In this document: positions 22,393 through 33,950 of the stretch, piece after piece
How positions within the stretch are numbered: position 1 is the first letter of the stretch
Layout of the letters: the number at the start of each line of letters is the position of its first letter
Position numbers and translations under genes: made by a program
Source: Trichuris trichiura
Lineage: Eukaryota > Nematoda > Enoplea > Trichinellida > Trichuridae
Direction of reading: 5' to 3'
DNA: 64,000 bases
NCBI GenBank assembly: GCA_037903355.1
Contig: JBAJFE010000004.1
Coordinates: 2,728,001-2,792,000 of the forward strand
The notes under the pieces: generated by a model
What the model saw: only the letters and a program-made list of their open reading frames with translations
Databases searched by the model: none
Told to the model about the DNA's origin: nothing

Positions 22393-24264
22393 TTAGGTTG
22401 GCGGTCGTTTTACATGTTCGTAAATTCTGTTTCCTTCAATGTACGTTGCCATAATGTTCATTTCGTTGTCTAAAAGTACAAAGTCGGCATCGCATCCCGG
22501 CTGCAACTTTCCTTTTCTATTAGTGATTCCCAAAAATTCGGCGGGATGCAAACTAGCGCAGTTCAACGCGATTTCGCCTGAACAATTCGTAGCTTTTATT
22601 AAGCTTCGAATGCAGTCGTTCATCGGCGTTATGCTAAACAGGTAAACTTATTCACTACCAACCGGAGGTCGTCTACGATTGCTTACCCGCCTATTAAGGT
22701 GTTCGTATCGGATACTGTAGCCCGTCGGCCATTAACAACAAAGGTTATGTCTCCCAGCTGATGAGTACCTTCACCTAGACCCATGGCCGTAACGGAATCG
22801 GTGACCAGCATCATGCCTCTGGGATAAACTCGATGGGCAAGAGCAAGAGCCTCTTTGTGGCAGTGTACTTCATCCGCAATGATACCGTAATAGACTTTTC
22901 GATTGTCTGCACATGCAAGAACCCCTGGCAAGCAAGGATCTCGATGGTGAAACTGAAATATAGAGAAAAAACGAACACAATATGCCTAATACAAAAATGT
23001 GAAAAAAGATTAGATCGTACTGGCGACATTGCATTGAAAAGATGCGTGATCCCTGTTGCGCCACATTCGATTGCCCGTAGACCAATGGAAAGCGATGCTT
23101 TGCAATGACCTTAAAACGCCTTTTTAAGGATATTCATCATATAAGAGAAACTTACCTATTGAAACCCGTATTCCTTTCTTGGAAAGATGCCTTATTGCGT
23201 CCATGCCATTGGTCAGTTCAGGAGCTAACGTAATAATGCATACTTCGCTGAGATCGCGCCCGTATATGGACTTCAGCATTTCACAGTTTTCTCCGAATCC
23301 TTCGGCAATGTGTTCAATCTGGTGGGCTCCAGCTCTTGACTTGTTTATGAATGGTCCTTCCAGATGAAGCCCTTATTAAATTCACGTTAGCTGTACGGAT
23401 CACGTAAGTTAGGTAAGTTGATACCAAGTACGGTGGCGCCTTTGCACCCTCCTCCCGGACGTGCTTTATATGAACGCAACGCCTGCAAATTCGGCAATGA
23501 AAAAAGGGTAGCGTTCCATGATGGAAAAAATCACTTTTTGGTAAAATGATGACGTGCTGCTGATCAGGGTTGGACAGAATGCCGTCACTCCTGATTGTGG
23601 TAGCGAGATGGCCAACTTGTCCAGCTGCGAAATGAGATCCTCGCTATCATGGCTGAGATTCACTCCAAAACCTCCTGAAGCGATTTTTTCAAGTTCGTGA
23701 AAACTTTACCGCCGCATACATGGAATTGTCACGGTGCGAAAAAAGTTGTCCCATTTGGGAACCGCTGAGGGGGCACTATGAGAAGCTAAGCGTCATATTA
23801 TGCGCAAACGCCTTCATATTATCAGTAAGTTTGAACTTCACTAAGGCGTACGCGAAAAAGTAGAAGAAAATCTTATGCAGTTGTTAAACGGCGACACAAT
23901 GTTAACATGAAAAAAAGTCACTCCCTAAACTCACTAGAAAGTCAATTTTCGTTGTTAGCATAAACCTATTTGTAAGGGTGTTGAGTTAGTAGAAGATGAA
24001 TTTGATTTTTAAAAATACTGTACCATTAACTTGTACATCAATAAAGCCAGGAGCAATGAACAATTGTTTGCAATCGATTTTATAGTCGGGCATCCTTTTC
24101 TGTTCATAAAAAATGTTCAGCGCGTCGACAACTTTTCCTTTTTCGACCCATAAGTCTTCGTCAACAAAATAACGGTTCCGTAGCAGGGTGCAGTTCGTGT
24201 ACCGTACTAAGGAATTTCCCAGATTTTTGGCGTCGGCCTGATTCCACGTTAGCTGCACCACCAT
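22393..24264 (-). CDS. AMDHD2: N-acetylglucosamine-6-phosphate deacetylase
   Basis: This is an amidohydrolase of amino-sugar recycling that removes acetate from GlcNAc-6-P. Seven exons: 24264-24024, 23674-23535, 23482-23425, 23371-23156, 23109-23021, 22952-22687 and 22633-22393, giving 416 residues (409 in human). The metal and active-site residues are visible: Glu in LHLEGPF, His in SRAGAHQ, His in SIGHC, His in GITHLFNAM, His in IADEVHC and the catalytic Asp in MLVTDSV. The C-terminal part has LHPAEFLGI and GCDADFVLLD. The acceptor at 23110 must be used to keep the SIGH metal histidine; the next AG would delete it. It lies between two SEM1 homologues. Confidence 0.92.
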
Positions 24265-26185
24265 TGTCACCTAGAAAGGATTGAGACATTAACGATTACG
24301 CGTATGCCAATGTACAGAAAGGGAAAAGCGGAAGATGGTTTGCTTACCAGCTGCTGGCGGCTCGGTTGGAATAGATACTGTAGAATTCTTTTTTTTAGCG
24401 AGTCGCCAACTGCTTTAAGTGCAGTTTTCCCAGCGGCTAAACTTTGAAACTGGATTAAGACGGGTAACAGCAAACTTAAAGCGCTTTAAACAAGTGATAT
24501 GGACAGTTCAGCTATTCAAACTAGGTCGGTTTAAGGCAATGCTAAAAATAAATTCCGCCGCAAAGCAATTATGGGTTGCGTAAACACACATAATTAGCAT
24601 GTGCGCAACTGCGACGAAGTAACCGTTTCACAGGCAACAACTTGACTACTTTGGCACAGCATGCTTTTATATTCAATTAGAGTTGACAGGCAAAACTTGA
24701 TCGCGCAGTGAAACTGAAAGGTGAGACGCCCTTTAACTTCGCAATCTACAGTAAGGAAACTAAGTTAAAACTCGGCTGTGCGTATTATGTAACACAGATA
24801 GCGCATCGGAGGAGTCTCTCGGTCATGTGGTTGCGCTTAGTCTTTTTGTGACGTAAGCTTTCGCCTGAAAAAATTAAATCAAAACGAAAGAGCATATTTT
24901 GACGGTAAGAAAATAAGTACTGAACGTAAAGCAACGCTCGAAATTGATCACGTAATCGTGAAAAAGTTAAAGTTCCAAATTAGCTTCGAAGATCGATCTA
25001 CTTTTGTCGCTTGAAGTTAAACTTTCAACTTGAGCAAGTTTTTTAGCGTTTAAAGCAGCAAGTAAAACGCGTTTTAATAACGCAATGGTAACTAGAAATA
25101 CTTTACAAGTTTTACGAACGGATCGCCGACTGAACATGCGATTCAAAAAGCAAGCGAAATGACTCCTAAAAGTAACTTAATTATCATAAAAAAGTTTACC
25201 GTACCTCCCAACCTTTATATGGCCCTGATGTTGGTCTAAGTAAGGAAAAATGTTGTAGAGTGCCTAATTAGATATGCGACAAAGCTAACTTGCACTTTTG
25301 TAGGCTATGATTTGAAATACGCGGCAGTTTTCAAATTTGACATTTAAAATTGGGAACGCAGGAACAGCAGTCAGTATTGTTCGCCCTACTGTAGTTTTTA
25401 CTTTAATAACCTGTAAATCAACAGTCCAATCGACGAGTGGACGTGCGCTGTTTAATCTCAACAAGAATAATCGAAAGGCCATTTTAAGTGCTTCAGAACT
25501 TCGCAGTGACAGTTATATGCAAAGCATTTCTGTTTACAGTAGTTTCCCGCCTCAGGATCTGGTACACAGCGTTTTCAGATAAAATTTTTGCTTTACTTTT
25601 GCGGCGCTAAGGTACGTATTCAATTATTTATTTCTGCTACCAATAATTACACAAGAATACGCCTTACCGTACACTCTTAGGATTGCAGGTTTTTTCTACG
25701 TTGCAAATGCAACTGGTCATTCTTTTTATATGCTTTACTTCCCACTCTAGCATTGTCGACATGAATTTAGTTACTATCACACCTTAAAACTTTATGAAAG
25801 GAGGTGCGGGATATTGTCTCTTAGCCATTCCACAGTCTGAGAAATGCAGGTTCCTTTCTGGCAAGCATGCTCTTAAATTGTTGCGCCTTTACTGGAGAGC
25901 ACCCCGTCACCCTTTTCGCCTTTACCTAAGTCCAAGCGAGGACATAAGCCTTATGTTTAAGTTTAAGCTTCGGTAAAGGCAAGATAGGACGGCCAACAAA
26001 TTTACAGTATGACAGTGGGGCGCCTAGGAAACAAGATTCAAAGTTGCAGCACAAAGTTACTCAAGAAATGACAAGGTTTATTGAAAAACCAAGTCAATAA
26101 ATTAACACAGCGTGAAGAAAACGTGCTTCACGTTTCACAGAAATTTATGTAGATTCGAACTCGTCAAACGAGTGAAGTCAACCTT
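24265..26185. other. Intergenic, contains a dispersed repeat copy
   Basis: This is the AMDHD2 upstream region. No gene is recognised. The right part (25838-26030) is a copy of the dispersed repeat family. Confidence 0.5.
25838..26030. repeat. Dispersed repeat copy (family shared with 53253-53447)
   Basis: It starts GAAATGCAGGTTCCTTTCTG and contains GGCAAGCATGC, TTTACCTAAGTCC and an inverted CGGTAAAGGCAAGATAGGAC. It ends with ACAGTATGACAGTGGGGCGC. The copy near 53.3 kb has the same blocks in the same order. Confidence 0.55.
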
Positions 26186-26657
26186 CTATGATCGCGTGAA
26201 GCTCGTCGGGTCACCATTTTCGCTACGCTTTTCGCTTTGTTCTTCAGTCTTAGGGGCGCTCTGGAACTTCGCTTTTAATTTTTCCAGCTCTGCTCTACAA
26301 GGAAATATTCGGATGAAACAACATAGTTTTTTCAGAGCTCAGGTCGTTGACTGTGAAGATATTAACAGACGTGTACTACCTCAGCTGTTTCGCAAAATCT
26401 TCCTCCATTATTCCAGATTCCCAGTTTTCGTCCCATACGGAAGGATCCAAGGTATTTTGAAGGTCTGCTTCGGACAAACATTCTAGAAATACGAATTCTT
26501 ACCAACATTCCTAACAGCAATTAATACCATCGTCTGGAAATTCTTCAAACTCGTCGTCGTCCTGAAGGAGACTGAAGCAAGATTCGGCAGCGGGAGGCAA
26601 AGCTCCGTCGCTGCTCTCCAGCTCCATTTCTTCGCTGTCAATGTCTTTGGACTCCAT
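26186..26657 (-). CDS. DSS1/SEM1 homologue, divergent copy 2
   Basis: Three exons, 26657-26528, 26482-26380 and 26294-26186, join in phase to give 113 residues. The two family signatures are present, DDDEFEEFPDD and VWDENWESG, followed by IMEEDFAKQLRAELEKLKAK. Exon 1 is exactly as long as in copy 1 (130 bases), and both introns fall at the same residues and phases, so the two genes are paralogues. It differs in a longer segment between the acidic motifs, a serine/acid-rich N-terminus, and a charged C-terminal tail of about 25 extra residues (EEQSEKRSENGD). It lies 2 kb upstream of AMDHD2 on the same strand. It probably binds proteasome lid or BRCA2-type partners, but the duplication leaves its role open. 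Confidence 0.82.
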
Positions 26658-27823
26658 AACAATGGTAAAGCTCTAAACCTCGGTACAGTGTCACCGCACT
26701 GATACAATTATGACAATGATTAAACAACAACGTTCAAATTCGCCGAAATAAAGTGCGGGCAAGCAAACTGCAAGTAATACTGATTCGCAGGTAACGTAAA
26801 TTCTTTTCTTCGCTACTCTAACCATGCTAGAACGCACTGACTTAATGGAGACATCTCAACTCAAAGCAAAGAAGTCTGCTGCACTCTAGCGCAACCTACG
26901 AATGTAAGCTCGGTAGACAAAGTCTACTGTAATGCAAAATGAAAGTCAGGATGCAATTTAAATTTTAGGCATAAAAAGGCTTTCTCTGTTAACATTCAGG
27001 GAAATGAAAGCTGAATTGAAATTAAAAGTCACGTTTTGTATTTTTGAAAACTGAAAATAAGACTTCAAAACGGTTTTACCTATTTCCAAAAGGTATATTT
27101 GGTTCCTGTCAAGCTGCTTGCAATAACTCGGCATATATAGGACTTTCGTTCCGCTTATTCAAACATTTAATTATTCCATGTTTGTTAAGTTTTTGCGTAG
27201 TCGCGTAAATCTATGTAACTTTTACTACTTTTTTTCTTTGTTAATTGTTACCTCACAAAATGCTTGAGAGTCACAGCGTAGTTTATTTTTAACTTTGCTC
27301 TCATTCCCGTGCATCATATTGCCACTTTGTGCGATGCATACAATGAGAGTAACTAATTAATTAACCAGACAGCTGTCACTTGGCATTCCTTTGTTCGGGC
27401 AGAGGTAAAAGCTTCTCATTGCTTCAAGTGGGAGCAAAATAAAAAGTTGTTTTATATAAAGTAATGCAGCGTAGGCAGTTTCGAGCTCACAGATGATCAA
27501 TAAAAATATTACAGTCTTTATTTTTCATAAATTTTTAAACCACAAGCGATGACCGGTATGCAACACGTTCAAACGAAAAGCATTGGAACAGTTCGCGGTA
27601 AGACATATTTTTAACAGTCGTAAAGAAGTGCTTGCACTTTCTATCGATACATTGTTTCCTCGGGCGCGCTGTCACCTAAGGACTGCGTGGAAGGGTAATT
27701 GGTTAAAACTATTAAAACTGAAGGAATGTCCTCCATTTGATGCCCGTTCAAGAAAACCGGTAAAACTTCAGATTGGTTCCTGGTTCATTTTTACTCTTCT
27801 AAAAGCAACTGCTGTATCATTAA
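26658..27823. other. Intergenic between SEM1 copy 2 and the CD36-like gene
   Basis: AT-rich with no convincing ORF or structure. It contains the SEM1 copy 2 upstream region and the 3' side of the CD36-like gene. Confidence 0.5.
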
Positions 27824-30500
27824 TCATTCAACGGATAATGAAAGAGCGACTTGCCTGTAGTAAGTGAAAAAGCCAATTCCCAACAAAAAGCCAAGCACGC
27901 CGGTGACAATCAGTGTAGCGCCTACAGCCTTCGCTATTACCTGCGGAAGAAAGAGACGATGCCATAAGTCCAGCTTGGCTTCAGCATTCAAGAAGGCGCT
28001 TTCGTTAAGCCACAGTACGGGCATTATGACAGATCGCATTCTTTTCACCGTCCTGAAAACCAATATACAATTAAGAAAAGGAATGCCCTTAAAGGATCAG
28101 ATTAAGTCTTACGAGAAGTCACTGTCTTGCACCATGGCAACGTTGATTTGAAGTTTCCGTTGGAATTCTATCCCGAGGCCGCTAACCTGAAAATCCAAGT
28201 GGCCGACTAATCACAACCCTTTCGCCCATTTGAATTCGACAGACTGACCGGCTCAATATCCATCCACGTGGTATGTTCTTTGACATTAGGCTTTAGTCCA
28301 AATACCGAATTCTGCACCTCTTTGCTAGCGTGCAAGAAGTGCGGAGACGATAGTACAATAGGAGCATCTATAAAGGATAGATAACTTTTTAAAAATTCAC
28401 GATCGATCAATCTTCTGTTGTTTTACCCATTTGACATTTGGAGACATTGAGTAATCCGGAAGGAAGGCAGGCCAGGCCAGTAGTAAAGTCCACTTTTTGG
28501 TTTTCCGGATAATAAACATCGGTGGGCCAGCAAAATCCCGCATTCTCCGCCCTTCTATCGTCAAACACTTCGGCCGGAACCGTGAAACGGTAAGCGTCAA
28601 ATCCGCCGCTCTGCACGTCTTCCGAGTAGTCTACGTGCAATGACCTGGAAAAGTGACGTCGCGTACTAGGACGCCCCATTAGAAAGAAAAACAACTACCT
28701 GCACAAGTCAGGCGAAAACAGAGGTAAACGAGAGGTTCGTTCCAAGAATGGCGGATTGACCGTACCGTCTAAAAGTTCGTGAAATAATTCTAGCTCATTC
28801 TCCGTAAATAAGAAAACAAAATGCGTGTTTGAACTTTGCCCTGACACGTTCTTGTGCACGCAAAATTTAAGCCCTGCAAGTCTAGTAGAATTTCGCTGGA
28901 ACGGATGAAAAAATGCATTTATCTGGATACTATGTCAGCCAAAGGTAAGCAAAAAATAAAAAAGACAAATAGTACCTGAACATCACTAAAATTTAAAAGT
29001 CGTAGGATAGGACAAAAAAATTAAAAATTACGCAATTCCAACAATCAATCTTTGAAACCGTTAATCATACCGTGCAATTAGGCGGAAGGGACTGATATGG
29101 ATGAAAATAAAAGCGAAGAATCTAAGCTTCAGAACAAAAAAAAACTGTGCGTACTTGGTAAGCTTTGCCGGTCGGTTAATCGGGCCACTTACGTAATAAT
29201 AATAACAACAGCGCTTGTAATGAAGTAATTTTTAAAAAAAACAACTGCATACGGAAAGGCGCATGCATATTTAAGCTATAACAAGAGGCTAACCTGATCC
29301 GTTGATCATGTTGCTCCAAACATCAGCCCAGACGTCTACAGAAGACTTTCCTTTGTATAATACCAAACGTCCCCTTTCCAGGTAGTCCGTTTGGCCAGAT
29401 TTAATCAGGTACGCACCGTCGAGGGTGAAATTCTTTCCGTACATAAAACCCATTCGATCGGGTACTTGCGTGTCCGGCGACAACCAGTGAAACATTTTGG
29501 CCATAGCGAAAATAATGTCGTGATAGCCGGTGAATAGCAACGCATCTACTGATCTCGTAATGAAGGCACCCTCTCCGACACCCAGCAGACCGTAGCTAAT
29601 GAACTTCTTAAACTTTGGTAGGCTACCCGCGCGACGCAACTTGTGCAGCAACGTCTGAAGTTTATTCTTTTCACGAAAACGCCCGTAGTTTCAACCAAAA
29701 GGTTACCCAAAAAGGCACATTCGGCACAGTGACCAAGTCCGAAAGTCGACAACGCCGGCAGGACTTGGTAGCGTTGAATTCGAACCATTTAAAATTTTGA
29801 TAGCTTATTGTGCCATTGTCGTAATAGGTCACTCCCACCTTGCGCTGATGCTCACTGCAAGATGTTATTAGCAACGAATTTTGCAATTTAAAAGCTGAAG
29901 CAACCTACTCGAAACCGTACGGTCCTACTTCGACAAGGGACGGCTTAGCTTGATAAAGCATTATTTCGTCTACGTTGGTTATGTTGAAAAACCACACTTG
30001 CATCGACATGTCGTACGGGGGTTTCTCCCACGCCGTCTCAGCTTTGCTCCCGTTCGATAATGATATAGCCTGACGTGGTTTATACAGGTTAGAATTTCTC
30101 GACTGCTTAGGCCATTCTAATCGTTCTGTTTTAACTAAATCTAAGATTTAAAAAAGGTTTCAACAGTTAGGCTTGCAAACTGTAGACTGGCTACGCGTAA
30201 GTTGCGCGATCTAGTTAAAAAGTACCTGCATACATTAAAATTTACTGTAAAAGCCCTTAGAACGGAAATTCTAGTTTTGGGCAATAACAGCTTGCAAGCA
30301 ACTGTCAAAATTGAGCGAAGTCAGCAGTCTAAGCGGTAAACTACGGCGTAGCGGCGCGAAAAGTGAAAGTAAGCATGTCTTACCTCCAAAACGCCATTGC
30401 GAACGAAACTAGGCAAAATGGCAAGAATTACGGCACCGGCGATCAACAGTACAAAGCCAACTAATGCTATCAATAGAAGGCACGTCTGACGGAGCTCCAT
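27824..30500 (-). CDS. CD36/LIMP-2 family scavenger receptor
   Basis: This is a two-pass membrane receptor of the CD36 family (lipid or lipoprotein uptake, or lysosomal transport). Nine exons: 30500-30384, 30069-29909, 29854-29707, 29654-29294, 28768-28699, 28644-28427, 28367-28249, 28186-28113 and 28052-27824, giving 498 residues. An N-terminal membrane segment (about residues 8-30) and a C-terminal one (VGATLIVTGVLGFLLGIGFF) flank a large ectodomain. Family landmarks are VWFFNITNVDE, PSLVEVGPYGF, YYDNGTISY, LLGVGEGAF, WSNMINGSDGTVNPPF, LPLFSPDLCRS, GFCWP and the segment APIVLSSPHFLHA to WMDIEP. Several NxT/S sequons and conserved cysteines are present. The start ATG leaves a very short cytoplasmic tail, as usual. 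I cannot tell whether it acts at the surface or in lysosomes. Confidence 0.9.
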
Positions 30501-32063
30501 AGGGTCACAAGCGTTGATACATCGGCACAGATGGCCACTCGAACGCTTTAAGCGCTGAACAGTTGAGAGCGCAGAGCGCCAAACGGTATTAAGCAATGAG
30601 CTAAAACGAATTTTTGTTAGTCACGTAATGGCCAAGCGAACTTTGAATGTCGACTGCTTTGCGAGCGACAGAAAGACTAAGGATGACAGAGCACTGAAGA
30701 AGAGACGGTTGCTTTTGCCCTGCGGCTCGCGGCGACAAGTTTGAATCTTAGCCACTGTCTGTCCCATGCTGACAGCAACAAATTGTGGCAGCAACAAGTT
30801 CTAGCGGAAACAACGCGAATTTTGAAAAAGGGGAACGACCGTCTGGACACTCACTTACCCGACATTTTGAATAAACAGGCCAACGCGAACGGTAGCAGGT
30901 TTTCTACAAGTGCTGGATAATGGGGTTTTCATTTTCAAACTTTCTTTTGAAATATGATGTTGCATTGTAGGCGGCAAAGGCGCTCGAGCCTTCTTGCGGG
31001 GCTTTTGCATTTCCATTACTTTAGAAAAGATGGTGTAATATCCAGCGGACTATGCTAGCAGCCGAGCTGGTTAACCACACGCACTATGCAATGTTACGGC
31101 AGGACGGTTTAACGCCTGGTTGACCCGAGTACATGCAGCGCGCGTTCTATTATTTGAATTTTCGTAAAGGTCGACCTCAGGCAGCGCTCCAACTTGTTCC
31201 CTATTCGGCCACTTGGCCTGCATTTAGAGTACCCTCCGTCGGCCAAAGCGGAGACACCAATGATAGTCAGGTCAGCTTTTTGCGCTCCTACGCGACACAG
31301 CTCCACGATGGAACTAGTCGGTACACACCTACGCGATTGCAAGCGACAAAATTAACCTTCTCTTATTCGAACTTACCCTATAGACTTCTGCTTATAACAG
31401 TTGCGAATGAGCAAAGTGAGATGATTCACTTTAACTCTCGCAGACTTGTTTGCGTAGCGGTACTTTTTTCAGTTCAACGAGCAGTCAATTCTTCCGTTCG
31501 TGCTTTCCCCACATTTTGCGTGTTTCGCTTATTCGACCATTGCAAAACTTTGCAACGGCATTGGAAAAGCCAACCATTCCCGCCATTGTATTTCCGCAAG
31601 ACTGATCTGTAGCCAATTCTGCTCAGTGCAATGCAAAGCTGTTCTTTGTACAAGTTTGGAAACGCTATCGCAGCCGCTCGCTCTCTTTCCGTCTCTCTGA
31701 CCCGGAATGCCAAAGCATAGAGGGCGCTAGAATCGAACTCTTTGAAAAGAACATGACTAGTCTCAAACTGGACTGTTCCGCTCTGGAGACTTCATTATGC
31801 TCTCCATCGGCGTCGGTTGCAATAGTAGCGTGCTGAACGCGTGCAACAATCAACATGCCTTAAAGAGTTGCAAAAACCTTTTACGTTCAACATTTCAACT
31901 GTAGTTCCCCTCGCAGCCAACTGAAATCGAACAGCGGACGTAGAAGTTGCGGTAAGATTTTTGCGACTGCGCTTTGATGGCCATTTGACGGTCAAACATT
32001 CAACAGCCCGTTAAAGTCGATAAGAAAAACTGCGCAAATGCAGTTTAATACAAGTGGGCAAAA
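30501..32063. other. No gene recognised
   Basis: It includes a 159-codon plus-strand ORF at 31133-31612 and an opposing minus ORF at 31109-31342, neither with family features or a consistent splice structure. GC is a little higher than in other spacers. It could hold an unrecognised exon or non-coding RNA. Confidence 0.4.
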
Positions 32064-32466
32064 TTACACGAGCGTATCAGCCATGGCAACAATTTTTTGC
32101 AACGTTGGATCTTTGGAGGCGGCCAGGCAAGCCGGAATTGGAACCATCACTTTGGTACCGGCCGGATTTCCGTCGGGGTTCAGTACTACGATGTTGTTGG
32201 AGTCGGAGCGGGGTATGCCGTGAACAATTTGCTTGTGGTGCATCTTCCAGCCAACGATGAAGGCGCGACGCATCTCGCCTTTTAAGGCTACTAGAATCTT
32301 GTCGCCCAGACGACCGCGTCGCGCTTTCGATCCCATCCGTCCGTCGCGATAGACGTTTATGCAGTAAGGTGGCCTACCTGCTAGCATTGCTTGCTTGCTG
32401 ATAGCACTGTTGTCGACGGCTCGAAATCTTGTCTTAAGATGAATCCACAATAGAGGGGCACTTGTT
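32064..32466 (-). CDS. MRPL14: Mitochondrial ribosomal protein L14 (uL14m), main exon
   Basis: This is a large-subunit mitoribosomal protein. The exon 32466-32064 (AG acceptor at 32467) encodes 133 residues to the stop. The uL14 core is clear: FRAVDNSA, then RPPYCINVYRDGRMGSKARR, then GRLGDKILVALKGEMRRAFIVG, then PRSDSNNIVVLNPDGNPAGT and VMVPIPACL. There is no in-frame ATG before the conserved start of the domain, and the acceptor is in phase 2. At least one upstream 5' exon carrying the start and presequence must exist on the 32467-33950 side, but I could not place it. Confidence 0.85.
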
Positions 32467-33950
32467 CTAGAACAAAATAGTTACCGTATACTTCGAGAAA
32501 TAATTTGCACTGAAATTTAAAAAAAAATTTGCCGCCTGGTTAGGGCGTAGGCACAGTTCAGGCCAAGTCTCTAAGGTGGATAATATATGCTATGCAAATC
32601 AATTATTAATGAGACAAATGGTTAATCGAATATTGATCTTTTGAACTGAAAGAAACGAAAGAATCGTAAAAAAAATATCTGTTCCCACTTTAGTAAGCGA
32701 ATCATGCTTTGCCAATGTTGAAAAGGCACGAGAAACTGGCTCAAAAGCTTGTCGTCATCAACTCGATAGAAAAACAGCCACTTTCGTCTTTCTGCGCATA
32801 AATCATTCAAAGGAATACGTAGCGCCAATTATTTAACGCAATACGACCTGCACAAGAGAAAAGAAGTTAAGAAAAGCGGCACTGAGGCCTTGGGAACAAA
32901 AACAAGGTTAAAATAAAATAAATTCGTGAAAATTAAGTGTTCTTGAAAACTGGGTGTTTTGTAACGGGCTGTATTTTCATGGTTGTAAGGTCTTCTGCGG
33001 CTTTTCCCGTTTTTTCGTTGTGCTGTTATCTGTAATTAAACTAAAACAACTGCTCTACCAACGGATGGATGAGCCGTTATTAAGAAAATGTACAGATATC
33101 AACGCATTCACTTTCGGCTTTCGGCTCTGTTTTGTGTGTTCACGGGACCCAATATAAATATATAAATTTAATAAATATAAAATTAACATAAATGTCTCCC
33201 TGCGCGAATGATACAAATGCTTCAATAATCACATGTACAATATGCAAACCTAAGCATCAAAAAGGATACTATATTTTCAGTCAGCAGCTTAACAGTCCCC
33301 TAACAGTAAAGGGGTCTTTTTTCGTTTATACACAGCGTATATTCAATTTAAAAATACATAAAGTTCTTATTTATGTTTACGCTTTGTTAGGCTAAAGCTT
33401 TTCCGAGAACGTCGAGCAGTTTGCCCAAGGCGCACTGGTAAAGCGAAGTTAAACTAACGGAATTTAAATAAATTTAGCAAAAACTAATTTTTTAAAAAAG
33501 TGCTTGGAAGAAAGGGAACAACATCGTTAGCCTTTTAGCAATTAAGCGACAAGCCGAGAGTTTCTAAGTTACTACCTCGTGCGTAACAAGTGGACAAAAT
33601 AAAACTAACCATACTGAACTTAGGGGACAATTAAACGATGCAAACACTTTTTAGACTTATAATGTCAAAGCATTGATGCACTTGATGCCTACCTGAACAG
33701 AGAGCGCGGGCAGAACGACGTTAGTTTCGCTCTCGGAAAGAACAGAGACTTGGAAAACATTGATGCTACAGCCATGCTGGCGTGGAAAAAATATTCGCAT
33801 AAACGAGCGCCCTAAAATTTGTTTGGGCTTTAAAAACTTGCGAAACAGTGCGACTAGGACAGCTTAAATACAGTACCAACATTTATGCCTGCAGGCATTG
33901 TATACGGTAGTATGACTAGCTCACCTTAGCGACTTGATGTTTGCAGTATT
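32467..33950. other. Intergenic/5' region of MRPL14 and SRPRA
   Basis: It presumably contains the missing first exon of MRPL14 and the SRPRA promoter. It is very AT-rich near 33150-33195. No other feature is supported. Confidence 0.4.

Noticed and set aside
23021..23371. Apparent loss of a metal-binding histidine in AMDHD2 (GAS instead of GHS)
   Set aside because: It arises only if the wrong AG is used. The acceptor at 23110 gives SIGHC with exact family spacing to ITHLFNAM.
26150..26175. T-arm-like GATTCGAAC on the minus strand, possible tRNA
   Set aside because: It lies just past the SEM1 copy 2 stop, and no acceptor stem, D-arm or anticodon arm can be drawn around it.
31133..31612. 159-codon plus-strand ORF
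   Set aside because: No domain, no signal peptide, unusual composition, and an overlapping minus ORF of similar quality. Nothing supports coding.
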